Below, piece after piece: positions 11,360 to 22,194 of a DNA stretch of 64,000 nt. The stretch is from NCBI RefSeq assembly GCF_963259705.1, contig NC_081844.1, positions 40,675,341 to 40,739,340 on the forward strand. Direction: 5' to 3'. Every line of letters begins with the position of its first letter. The stretch's first letter is position 1. The translations under genes and the position numbers were made by a program. Source of the stretch: Myotis daubentonii. Its lineage: Eukaryota; Chordata; Mammalia; Chiroptera; Vespertilionidae. Under the pieces are notes generated by a model that worked only from the letters and a program-made list of their open reading frames with translations, did no database searches and had not been told where the DNA came from.

Positions 11360-12860
11360 TATGTAATAAATACTACATAAGTGCCAGAGAAACTTGAGCT
11401 GAACTTTGAACTTTAACTAGTGCTTACTAATTCTACCAATACTTACAAATGCACCAAAATATATGCATACATTTGTTAGACTCAAAAGGCACAAAGAAAG
11501 CAGGTAAGTGATAATTGAGGACTAGGAGTTTTAATAAGCATGAATACTTTTTCTTAAAATTTTATAAAAAGGGTACAAATCTAGGGCTTTTTAAAACTTG
11601 TAGTGATACTGTTTAGGCCTTTATAATTTTCAGAAAAAGTAAATGGGTAAACCTTCCAAATGGCTTATTCTTTCAAATCTGATGACAAATAGCATAAGCA
11701 TATATGAGAGAAGCACAAAGTGGTTTTAAATACCACTTTGCAGAACACAGAAAACCTTCTCAGTCAAAGTAAATAAAATTGTCATTGTCAATAGCAGATT
11801 TAGGACAAGAATTTTTTTTAAAGTAAGTGGAATAAAATTAGTCTTATTTTAAGTATCATGCATTGATTTCTCAGGTATAGTCTGGGATATTTAACTGGTG
11901 AATGAGAAAAAGTCATTGCTTTAGCCCAAAAGTTTTACTTTTCTGCAAATTAAATAAAGTAGGGTAACATTTCATATAGCAATATCTAGTGTTCCTTCCA
12001 TGTGAAGTAGAAGTGGAGAACAATAATTTATTTAACAATACCTTAAGAAACTAAATAATCTACATTTAGTTTAAACTAAATAATCTACATTTTTAGGTTA
12101 TAGTGTGGAGACCTGAAAATGATTTCTTGGGTCTCTGAGTTGATAATATGAATATATACTACTCAATGGCTTCTGAAAATTTTGTGAAATTAAGGAAAGA
12201 ATATAAACTTTCTGAAAATGAAGTTATAATAATGAGGATCAGCTTATACTACAATCACATACCATGCAAATCAAACACTTCCCTGTTAATCTGTGTGCAG
12301 TTATTTTTAGTCATTTTCTCAAATACATAATTACTTAGAAAATAGAGGCTGGCCCAAAATATAATCCCATGTAATCCTTTGACCAGAATTAAACATGATT
12401 ATATATGCATCAATATTTTATTGCTAAAATTGGTTAATTCATGATGAAATAAATATTTACTGCATATTAACTCCACATGCCAAACAACATCTGCTTCCAT
12501 TGCTCTACTACTCAGTAGGCAGATCAACCATATGTTTAGGTCATTAAAGAGCAGTGGTAGCAAGATACATATTTTTAATAATTGATTTTTTCCCAAAAAG
12601 AGCAAGGAAACTATCATGTAAATGTAAAGCATGGATTTTCTTATGCTAACTTTCATATTGCTTATTTTGAATAGGTGAAATATCATAATATTTTCAGAAC
12701 TTAAGATTTCTAAATAGGTAAATTCATCTTATTCATAAATAAAAACAGAAACAAATGTTTATGAAACCAATTCCATAAATACACATTAACATAATTATAT
12801 TTCTGTATCATTAGATACATTTCTCAAAATTATTTTAGGGGTTGAATACACTTGTTGAAT
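11360..12860. other. A/T-rich intron, only a 25-bp tandem duplication seen
   Basis: No genes or clear mobile elements. Confidence 0.55.
12048..12095 (+). repeat. 25-bp tandem duplication
   Basis: AAACTAAATAATCTACATTT occurs at 12048 and again at 12073 with exact 25-bp spacing. Confidence 0.9.
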
Positions 12861-12864
12861 TGAT

Positions 12865-12960
12865 GTACCATGGTTTGTTTAACCAATTCCTAAGTGTTGG
12901 TTGTTCAGGTTGTTTCTAATTACATTATAGAAAACACCGATATACCTTTTTATGGCTTAC
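12865..12960 (-). mobile_element. Old L1 ORF2 3' fragment
   Basis: TTAACCAATTCCTAAGTG followed by TTCAGGTTGTTTCTAATTAC matches the well-known L1 phrase around 'attt-aggttgtttcc', diverged. The limits are approximate. Confidence 0.45.
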
Positions 12961-13991
12961 TTTATTACAGTAAACAATACAGAATCTTTGCCTTAGTGCT
13001 TTGCTTTACTTCATCGCAACACATCATTCAAGTAACAAACAGATTGCTGAAGGTTAATCTCATTCTGAAAAGGATAGTGCCAGCCTCTAATGGAGCAAAT
13101 CTAATAACGCTTCCCCCACATTGGATGAGGTTGCTCTGAACTGGATATGAAAAAGGACAGCTCTCAATTCATCATCTGCTATTTCTTTCATAAGTGCCAT
13201 TTAAATATTTACTCATTTTATTAATAAGGTATCAGTTCTCCTGGTATCTTGTAAATTTGACAACTCATTTTTATACTAGTCAGTCACTATCACTTCTTAA
13301 GTAGACACTAATTATTTTTAATAAGCATGAAGTACTTTTTGCTCCTGTTCTATTATCATAAGTTAAGAATATTAATACTTTCCTAAATTTCTCTCCATAA
13401 AAATTAAATGCTAAAAATTAGACATTGTTTTTCATGTGTCATTATTTTGTCATCATGCCATATGTGGTGAAAAAGTTTCACAAAGTATATACTATTTTAG
13501 AAATAGACTAGAAAAAAAATTGGGTAATGGTTAATAGTTGACATGTAGTTAGGGGATATAAGTACAGAACAATCCAAAAGTAAAATAAAAGAAAGACAGC
13601 CTATACTATACTGACAACTATCATATTTAGATAAGAAAAGACATAATAAGAAATATTTATTTTCAGAACAGTTAATTCATTTTTATTCCTTATAAATGTA
13701 AAGCTCATGTAGGGCAAGTCATTTAAAGTGTTATGTGCATATGATTACTCAAAAATTCCTCAAACTCGTAAGAGATTGCCATGTGGCTCTTAATGTTTGA
13801 AAGATTATGTACCTTAACATTGCAATTATGGGGAAAATACTGCTCTCTAAATTATGTCCTCAATTGCTTTTACTGTCTTATCCCTTTCCTGGATGTCAAG
13901 AAGATCAACTCCTTTCTATTACATCTAATATAAATTCTAATGTGAATGAATTAACATTAATATACAAAAATGAGCTCACAAGTGCTAGGGC

Positions 13992-14340
13992 CTGAATGTT
14001 TGTGTCCTCCCCAAATGTATATGTTGAAAACTGAATGCCCCAGGTAATGGTAGGTATTAAGATGTGGGGCCTTTGGGAGATGATTAGGTCAGGAGGGCAG
14101 TGTCCTTATGAATGGGATTACTGCCTTTATTAAAAAAAAAAAAAAAGTCTCAGAGAAAGCTAGCTTGTCCCTTCTGCCTATGAGGATACAATAAATCTGA
14201 AAGAGGGCCCTCCCTCATCCATGCAGGCACCATGATCTTGGATTTCTCAGCCTTCAAAGCTCTGAGAAATAATTTTTTGCTGTTTATTAGCTACCTAGTT
14301 TATGGTGTTTTTGTTATAGCAGCCCAAATGAGCTAGGAAA
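13992..14340 (+). mobile_element. Probable MaLR-type solo LTR
   Basis: Contains GTTTGTGTCCTCCCCAAATG, GATGTGGGGCCTTTGGGAG, ATGATTAGGTCAGGAGGG and near the end TTTTTGTTATAGCAGCCCAA. This arrangement is typical of eutherian ERVL-MaLR LTRs. An A run at 14133-14146 interrupts it. No internal retroviral genes are present. Subfamily not assigned. Confidence 0.6.
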
Positions 14341-14794
14341 TAGGTAAATAGGAAGACTTCTAAAGAGTTTATATCAAATACCACAAACTATTGAATACAA
14401 CAATTTTTAATGGTCCCACACACTTCTATAGAATCTATCTCTCGCATGGACACAGTGATTCATAAATACAACTATATATGCTTCCATCATTAATTCTACC
14501 TCCAATTTTATATCTGCATACTTTCCAAACTTTTTCCCTTTAATTATTAGTAATTGTATAATGGATAACATTGCAGAAAAAGTCAGCATTAAAAACATGA
14601 TGTTGAAAGACACATTGTGCATTATTTTAAAATTAATAAAGAACATTTCTAAATTCCAAGGGATGGATCTTATGTTTCTAATTCTGAATATAAGCAGGCA
14701 AAATCCACTGAATTACATATTTAACTACTGCATTATAAAAGCCTCAAGGTTAAAATGCTCTTTTATTTGAAACACACTGACAATTATATAAAAA

Positions 14795-15074
14795 CTAGAG
14801 ACCCGTGCATGGTGCATGAAATTTGTGCTTGGGGGCAGGGGGTCCCTCAGTCTGGCCTGCACTCTCTCGCAATCCAGGACCACTGGCTACTAACCGCTCA
14901 TCTGCCTGCCTGATCACCCCTAACTGTTTGCCTGCCTGTCTGATCGCCCCTAACCACCTCTGCCTCAGCCCCCGTTGCTGCGGCTTTGTCCGGAAGGACC
15001 TGTGGAATGACGTCTAGAAGGTCTTTTAGCTGTCCAGTCTAATTAGCATATTACGCTTTTATTATTATAAAGTA
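14795..15074 (-). mobile_element. HeliBat-type Helitron
   Basis: CTAG at 14795-14798 with the adjacent 3' hairpin region (GTGCATGGTGCATGAAATTT). On the minus strand the element begins TTATAATAATAAAAGCG. Its central part (TGCCTGCCTGATCACCCC repeats) differs from the 5.4 kb copy, so this is another subfamily. Confidence 0.87.
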
Positions 15075-15132
15075 GCATTCATGCAATTCTATGAATACTT
15101 TCTATTTTTTTTTCATTTAAGCCATGACAATA

Positions 15133-15247
15133 CAGGGTGGGGCAAAGTAGATTTACACAAAACAGAGTTTATTTTTGTATTATTATTTATTTATTATTAT
15201 ATTCTTTTCCATATGGACAACTGTAAACATACTTTTGCTCTAGGCTG
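15133..15247. mobile_element. Short nonautonomous Tc/mariner element (MITE)
   Basis: TA-flanked (15131-15132 and 15248-15249). Left end CAGGGTGGGGCAAAGTAG; the right end ACTTTTGCTCTAGGCTG is its diverged inverse. A/T-rich core. Same family as 1934-2053. Confidence 0.82.
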
Positions 15248-15991
15248 TATATTCCCATTGAAAGAACACATTTCCTAGAAGTTGAGACTACAATTTCTTT
15301 GAAACAGAGCTGTGACTATAGTCAAAATTGTCATTAAACATAATTATTCAGGGGAGTGGTTTTATTGAGAATTAGTTTTAAGAAAGGAGAGTTATCATTG
15401 GGCCGGGGCTCTGAATGGGAACCATCTCTTATATTCAGAAAACTCTTCTCATCTGGTTTGTAGTTTTATAAAAACTACTGGAGGCTATAACTATTCTCTG
15501 GAATTGTTGGTCAGGATAAGCAGTATAAACTCAAAAATAATAAATCAAAACCAGTAGGATATAGAGGCTTGGGTCTAGATATAAGAACATACTAGTAGTA
15601 GTTGCAGTTATGCAGGCTTTAGGCTGAAAGAAAGCAGATTTCCCAGCATTATGAAGCAAGCACTTAGGGAAAAGACCCTTGGTTACCCAGCCAGAATGAA
15701 GGGGGATTGGGGTCAGGGAGAAAGGGGAAGCTGATGACAGCATTTTTTTGTTAGCACAAAGAACACTGTATCTATTCAAGATACACACTTTTTGCCTTTA
15801 GGGCAGGAGTCTTCTCTGAGATTGGGAAAGGTGGGCATGCCTGAGGGTTTCCTACAGTCTGTTACAATGGTGGGAGAAGCCTGCACAATTTGACCGCTGT
15901 CTGCTTCTGTGAAGGTTGATCTTCTGCAGCTGGCTGGCATATGTGTGAAGTCTGTAAACAAAGCAGTTAAGTCTCGGCGTTTATAGACTAA

Positions 15992-16240
15992 CTAGGAACC
16001 CAGCGCGTGATTCGAAATCCTGTGGTGCTGCCCACCCTTGAGTCACTTGTCCCGCCCTGCCTCCCTCCCAGGGCCCCCCAGCGGCTGTGGCTGCTGCTGA
16101 TCAGGCCCTCCCTCAGCGCAGGCATGGGGAGGCCCCTGCCGCCTCATCCCCAATGCTGCGCACACAACCTCCTCCTGTCCGGTCGACCCGTTATGGCATC
16201 CCAGTTAATTAGCATATTTCTCTATAATTTATATATATAT
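15992..16240 (-). mobile_element. HeliBat-type Helitron
   Basis: CTAG at 15992, a body rich in CCCTCCCTCAGC-like sequence, and on the minus strand a start with TATAGAGAAATATGCTAATT. The 3' hairpin is decayed. Similar to the copies at 14.8 and 32.5 kb in its CTAATTAGCATATT terminus. Confidence 0.78.
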
Positions 16241-16244
16241 TCAC

Positions 16245-18320
16245 ATCAGGGAAGCAGTGGCAGTTTATGTATTAATAATTAATGATGTAGGCTGATTTTG
16301 CAGAAGACATATCAATGATTAAATCTTTTTGTAAATTGTTACCCATTTCATAGAAAACTGTGCTAATTTACCCCTTTTTAAATTCACCTGTTATATCAAT
16401 AATTACCTGCGAAGTTGGCGTGTGGGGCAGGGAGTATTACATTTATCATTTGTTAACTACATTAAGGCGTCTTGCTTATCCCTCTACAGGAAACACAACG
16501 TGCATGGTCATCACTGTTTTTAAAGGTCTGGTATTTCAGAATATATTTTATGTTAGGAAATAAATCTAAAATTACTACATGACCTTGATGCCAATAATTC
16601 AAGAGAAAATCATTGCATATTGCTAAGAGAAACATAGGATTTTACTAAAAGTTACATTCTAACAATGAAAAATATACTATTAACTAATACCTAAATAATT
16701 CTGATTAAAAATAAAAACAAAATGTACAAAAGATAAATTATAAACTTATTTTCTGTTGATCCTTATTAAATAAATTTTTTCAGTCTTTGAACATATTTAT
16801 TAATCTACATGAAAAAAAATAACTGACAATTTTTTAAAGCTACAATGCATTTTAATATCTATAAATATTGTACTAACCTTTGCATTATGAAAACTTGTGG
16901 ACTTACTAGTGTAACTATTTACCAGGGGATGGCGGTGATGGCCTGTTTGGACCTACATTAATTACGAATTCATTTATTAATACAGAGTTCTTCCAAAGAT
17001 AGTGACAGCCTATCAATATGAGTGGGGAAGACTCTAATGTCAGATGCTTTGTAGTATCAATCATTTTGATAACACAAATTTAAGTTATTTAAATTTGGGA
17101 AGAAACTGCTGTGTACCCTAATACCTCCTGATGTATAAAAGAAAAGCTTTTAAGCACAGATGATAAGTACACCTTCAAATATAAATGATATTAATAGCTA
17201 TAATTTTAATGTGGCAGGTACTATGTAAGTAGGGTAAACAGATCAAATGTACTCTGCTGAAGTGATTTCATATATAAGGACTCTCTGCTAGGAATGCCAT
17301 CAGTGTGTTTGTCAGGAAGGCTGCTGTTAGCATGCTTAGAAGGTAATGTAACTGGTTCGACCTGCTTTCTTTCCCAAGTGATAAAAGGAGAAAATTGATT
17401 ACAGGCCTACTGCTAATTTCACATACACTGCCTTTAAAAAAATTAGGAACACATGTATTTATGTCACATAAACTCTATGGCTCTCACCACATCCTCTGTG
17501 AATAAAAGTAATTATTTTTATATTTATGTACTTTCATTAAAACATTTGAAACTATTTTTCAACTAAAATATAAAAATTGAAAGTTTAATATTAAATAATT
17601 ATAGGGTTAATATAAAATTGTGGCAAAAAGAAATTCAGTAGAATTTAGAAAATTTTATAACTTTTAAGAATCAGATTAACTGTAATACTGAATTTTATCA
17701 TATTATCTATGAACAACCAACCATCTTTATCTCTTTAATCTGACACAACTTTTCACTGAATTTTATGTATAATTTATTTGGTAAACAGACATTATACTAA
17801 AAAAGATCTAGAAAAATGTGCACTTGCTTTTTAAGTTCTTTATATATACTACATGGGCAACTGAATTAAAATTATAGTAGAAATTAAAAGTAAGACTAAT
17901 ATAAAATCCCCACCATTTTTTGAGTTCTTGGGAGAAACCTGAATAAATTAGCATTAATAGATAACTTGAATAATTAAGGACATTCCAGGAGTGAAAATAA
18001 AAGTTCCTTATGAAAGTAGTTAAATAAAATCAAAACAGTCAGGCACTCATTATCATATTTAATTGAACATAACAGGATCACTGATGGGGCTATCACAGGG
18101 AAATCCTATAGACAAATATATATCTCATCTCTGTGCCCCCAAATATTTTTATGCCAAATAAGAATTTTTTATTTTATACCTTTTCAATTAAGATAAAGAT
18201 GGAATTTTTAAAGTAGACACTATGTTTCATCATTCAATTTTTTTTAATATATTAAAAATTTGGGGGGAAAATCAGACCCTTACAAAGACTTAAATAACAG
18301 AGAAAGGGAAATAGAGAACA
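16245..18320. other. A/T-rich intron, nothing firm
   Basis: No transposon ends seen. A unique-looking, less A/T-rich block at about 17270-17430 may be conserved noncoding sequence but is not demonstrated. Confidence 0.5.
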
Positions 18321-18324
18321 AGTA

Positions 18325-18480
18325 TTTATTGAGTATCTAAATGTCCCAGGGTTTACCTGATTTAACCCTCACACAAATTCTATTTGGCAGGTCCTAATAT
18401 CATTCTCATTTACAGATAAGGAAAGAGGCTTCAGGAGGTAAATGCATACCTCAAGGTCCCATGGCTAGTTTAACTATACA
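18325..18480 (+). mobile_element. MIR SINE fragment
   Basis: TATTTATTGAGTATCTAAAT, AACCCTCACACAAATTCTAT, TTTACAGATAAGGAAAGAGG and CCTCAAGGTCCCATGGCTAG follow the MIR core in order. Ancient mammalian element. Confidence 0.85.
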
Positions 18481-18909
18481 GCCTAGTTTGCATATGTAAT
18501 CTTCACAGAAAACTATAAGTATTTGGAAATACAATGGTTTTAGCTTGCTTTATCTAAGTAAACAAATCACCTGGATAACTGGGTTTTCTGTAATGGAAAT
18601 CTGGTAAGGCTGCTCAGAAAAAGGAATTGTTAGGATTTCTCCAGAAGTCCCTTGGCTGTCAATGAACAATGACGTCCCCTGAAAATGAAACTGAACTTAA
18701 TAATCAGCTACTCTGTTGCTGGAAACTCTTTGTGATCTGTATTGTTTAGTGGCAAACTTGACTGAAAAGAGCTATGCATGGGCTTCAGAGAAGTCTGGGA
18801 GACAGATCAGAAAGTGGCAAAGGAGACGATTTGGACAGTCTCCAGACAGACAGGTGGAGGAGTCCTCTTGCCCAGTTATTAGAAGCACTTATCTTTTTTA
18901 AAATATATA

Positions 18910-19602
18910 TCCTATCTAATAAAAGAGAAACATGGTAATTGGCATATGACTGCTACCCTTCCCATTGGCTAATCAGGGAGATATGCAAATTAACTGCCAG
19001 CCAAGATGGCGGCCGGCAGCCAGGCAGCTTGAAACTAACATGAGGCTTGCTTGCTTCAGTGACGGAGGACTCCAATGTCCCCGCCTGCCGCTGCAGGCCT
19101 CTGAGCTGCAACTCTAAGCAACTATGTAACAAATATAGAGGCTAAACAAAACCCCAGGCTTCAGCCAGCAGGACCGCAACATTGTAAGCAAAGGCCAGAA
19201 ACCTACTTTCAGCAGCAGAGGCCTAAGAGCTGGAGCCAAGCCTCAAAGCTAAAGCTAGCCCAGAATTAAAAAAAGAAAAGAAAAAAAAAGGAGTGGTTAG
19301 GAGCTTCCGTCACCCCCAGCCTGAAAACAGCCCTCAGCCCCTCAGCCAGACTGGCCAGGCACCCCAGTGGGGACCCCCACCCTGAAGGGTGTGTGACCAG
19401 CTGCAAACAGCCATCATCCCCTCACCCAGGCTGGCCAGGCACCCCAGTGGGGACCCCCACCCTGAAGGGTGTGTGACCAGCTGCAAACAGCCATCATCCC
19501 CTCATCCAGGCTGGCCAGGCACCCCAGTGGGGAACCCTCACCCTGAACCAGGACACCCTTCAGGGCAAACCAGATGGCACCCACCTGTGCACCAGGCCTC
19601 TA
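18910..19602 (+). mobile_element. Helitron carrying an ~81-bp minisatellite
   Basis: Opens TCCTATCTAATAAAAGAGAA, then CCATTGGCTAATCAGGGAG and AACTGCCAGCCAAGATGGC like the 10.4 kb copy, has an A-rich spacer at 19268-19289, three minisatellite units, and ends GTGCACCAGGCCTCTA. The next Helitron starts at once. Confidence 0.85.
19316..19558 (+). repeat. Minisatellite, 3 units of ~80 bp
   Basis: Units begin near 19316, 19397 and 19477. The last two are almost identical over their length (CAAACAGCCATCATCCCCTC). Homologous to the array at 10841-11172. Confidence 0.9.
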
Positions 19603-20613
19603 TTCTACATAGTAAAAGGGTAATATGCCTCCCAGCACCGGGATCAGCAGAGCCGTGAGGCCTCCCGGCACCGGGATCATCGTGACAGGGGGCAGTGCCC
19701 AAACCCCCTGATCGCCCTGCGGCTCTGTGTGTGACAGGGGGCGGGGCCACAACCTCCCTATCCACCCTGCTCTATTTGTGACAGGGGAAGGCACCCCAAC
19801 CCCCTGATCAGCCCTGCTCTGTGCCTGATAGGGGGGAACTCCCCAACACCCTGATTGCCCTGCGGCTCTGTGTATGACAGGGTGCAGTGCCCCAACACCC
19901 CCCCCATGGGCCCTGCACTGTGTGTGACAGGGTGCGGCGCCCCAACCCCCCGCCCCTCACGAGCCCTGCTTTGTGTGTGACGGGGTAGAGCCATAACCTC
20001 CCCATTGGCCCTGCCCTGAGTGTGAGAGTGGCGGTGCCCCAAACCCCTCATCGGCCCTGCTCTGTGGGTAATAGAGGGCGGCGCCCCAACCCCCTGATGG
20101 GCCCTGCTCTGTGCATGACAGGGGACGGTGCCCCAACCCCCTGATTGGCCCTGGTCTGTGCATAACAGGGTATAGAGCCCCAACCCCCCTGATTGGCCCT
20201 GCTCTGTGAGTGACAGGGGGCAGTGCCCCAACCTCCTGATTGGCCCTGTTCTGTGCATGACAGGGGGTGGCGCCTCAACCTCCCCATCCACCCTGCCTTG
20301 AGTGTGACAGAGGACGGTGCCCCAACCCCCCAATCGGCCGTACCCTGAGCGTGACTGAGGGTGGCATCGAAACCTCCCAATCACCCTGCTCTGTGCATGA
20401 CAGGGGTTGGTGCCCCAACTCCCCAATTGGCCCTGCTCTGACCCCAACCAGGGGCTGCACCTAGGGATTGGGCCTGCCCTCTGCCACCCGGGAGCAGGCC
20501 TAAGCCAGCAGGTTATCTCCCAAGGGGTCCCAGACTGCAAGAGGGCACAGGCCGGGCTGAGGGACCCCCTCTCCCCACCGAGTGCACAAATTTTTGTGCA
20601 CCAGGCCTCTAGT
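19603..20613 (+). mobile_element. Helitron carrying a 16-unit ~47-bp minisatellite
   Basis: Starts TTCTACATAGTAAAAGGGTA directly after the previous element. Most of its length is a tandem array. It ends with GGGTCCCAGACTGC, the 3' hairpin GTGCACAAATTTTTGTGCAC and CCAGGCCTCTAG. All six frames here are artefacts of the repeat; no helicase or Rep motif is present. Confidence 0.88.
19682..20442 (+). repeat. Minisatellite, about 16 units of ~47 bp
   Basis: Each unit reads roughly TGACAGGGGGCGGTGCCCCA, ACCCCCTGATTGGCCC, TGCTCTGTGCA. Units vary from 45 to 53 bp with substitutions, so the array is old enough to have diverged. The unit lacks stop codons on the minus strand, which creates long spurious frames. 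Confidence 0.92.
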
Positions 20614-20632
20614 ATATATATATATATATAAT
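20614..20632. repeat. (TA)n at Helitron 3' boundary
   Basis: Short TATATA run directly following the CTAG end of the preceding Helitron. Confidence 0.85.
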
Positions 20633-20832
20633 TGATTTTTTACAGAGAGGAAAGGAGAGGGATAGAGAGTTAGAAACATCAATAAGAGAGAAACATTGAT
20701 CAGCTGCCTCCTGCACACTCCCCAGTGGGTATGTGCCCGCAACCAAGGTACATGCCCTTGACTAGAATCGAACCTGGGACCCTTGAGTCCGCAGGCCAAT
20801 GCTCTATCCACTGAGCCAAACCGATTAGGGCA
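20630..20832 (-). mobile_element. Ves SINE
   Basis: Minus-strand copy: TTGATTTTTTACAGAGAGG at the tail side, GAATCGAACCTGGGACC (inverted B box), CTCTATCCACTGAGCCAAAC (inverted A box). It abuts the Helitron end. Confidence 0.94.
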
Positions 20833-20879
20833 GAAGCACTTACCTTGTTCTAACTTTTTTCTAGTTTTTTTTTTTTTTT

Positions 20880-21060
20880 TCCTGTTAGAGGCCAGACACT
20901 TTACATGTTCTATTACAAACTGTCATAACAATTATCTTTATCAGCTACATGAGAAAACAGAAGTGGAGGGAACTTGTGCTCCTTCCCAAAGGTCACAAAG
21001 CAAATAAGCCAGAAAGTGGAGACTTAAATACACATAATCGGACACTAGTGTCAGGGCAAT
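20880..21060 (+). mobile_element. MIR SINE fragment
   Basis: GAGGCCAGACACTTTACATG, CATGAGAAAACAGAAGTGG, AAAGGTCACAAAGCAAATAA and GAGACTTAAATACACA follow MIR order with divergence. Confidence 0.7.
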
Positions 21061-21261
21061 TTTCAGTATATAATTTTGTCCCTGCAAGAACAGGAAACAC
21101 AGATGGTTTACAAAAATGCCTTCATGATCTAAATATGTTTTTCTGTCTCAGAAACATGTTCGGCCAGAGCAACACTTTAGTCTTTAAATATTTCTAAGGG
21201 TCTTTTTCACCTCTTCCCTCACAGAAATTGAGAATTTAAAGTTTCATAAATGTTCAATTCT

Positions 21262-21482
21262 TTTTTTTAAAATATATTTTACTGATTTTTTACAGAGAGG
21301 AAGGGAGAGGGATAGAGAGCCAGAAACATTGCTGAGAGAGAAACATCGATCAGCTGCCTCCTGCACGCCCCCCACTGTGGATGTGCCCACAACCAAGGTA
21401 CATGCCCTTGACCGGAATCGAACCCGGGACCCTTGAGTCTGCAGGCCGACGCTCCATCCACTGAGCCAAACCGGTTCTGGCT
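21262..21482 (-). mobile_element. Ves SINE
   Basis: Full-length minus-strand copy with clear inverted boxes (GGAATCGAACCCGGGACC; CATCCACTGAGCCAAACC), very close to the consensus and thus young. Confidence 0.95.
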
Positions 21483-21843
21483 AAATGTTCAATTCTTAAT
21501 ATGTTTTCTGAATATAATTAAAATGTCCTTTGAAATTCTGGTATGGGTCAAGAAAAATTTTAATTAAAATAATTGTTTTAACATTTTTTAAGATAAAATA
21601 TTTGTTGATTAGGGTTAGTTTATTTATCCTTTCCATCAACACTGGAAATCAATTAACAAGGAGGTTCATTTGAGTTCCTTTGAGACTGTTAAGTTTTTTA
21701 ATCAATGCCCATTCCATCTACCCAGTAATACGCAAAGCACACTATCTGATGACTCAGTATAAAGTCTTTCTTACTTTTCCATGTGGTTGGCAACACAGAG
21801 CTACAAATTAGGGCTAGTATGAGAGCAGATGTTTATAAATTAC

Positions 21844-22119
21844 TTAGATGCCCAGTGGATGAATTCATGCACAGGTGGGGTCCCTCGGCCTGGTCAGTGA
21901 TCGGAGCCAATGGGGTCTTCGCGCCCAGTCCCAATCTGGCCGATCGGGGCCAGCCGGCCGGGGGGAGGGACCACGGGAGGTTGGCCGGCTGTGGGAGGTT
22001 CACTGTGGGAGCTCACTGATCACCAGGAAGCAGCTCCTGAGCTGAGCGTCTGACCCCTAGTGGTCAGTGCACATCATAACGATGGGTCAACCAGTCGTTC
22101 GGTTGTTTGGTCGCTTAGG

Positions 22120-22193
<74 letters not shown>
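21844..22193 (-). mobile_element. HeliBat-type Helitron with expanded A/T start
   Basis: 3' hairpin ATGAATTCATGCAC near 21858-21871, G/C-rich centre (CCGATCGGGGCCAGCCGGCC), the shared GCAGCTCCTGAGCTGAGCGT block, and a 5' end in which the TCTATATATA motif has grown into a ~70-bp AT microsatellite. Confidence 0.87.
22122..22191. repeat. (AT)n microsatellite
   Basis: About 35 AT dinucleotides without interruption, inside the Helitron 5' terminus. Confidence 0.95.
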
Positions 22194-22194
22194 T

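Noticed and set aside
13992..14340. Possible endogenous retrovirus
   Set aside because: Only an LTR-like block is present; no gag, pol or env remnants were seen beside it, so it is reported only as a probable solo MaLR LTR.
19682..20442. Regular repeat array that could suggest CRISPR
   Set aside because: Units are contiguous and diverged with no unique spacers, no cas genes, and a eukaryotic context; it is a Helitron minisatellite.
19758..20540. 260-codon minus-strand open frame, the longest in the window
   Set aside because: It lies in the ~47-bp minisatellite of a Helitron. The unit lacks stops in several frames, so overlapping frames appear in all phases with repetitive Gly/Cys/His-rich text and no domain.
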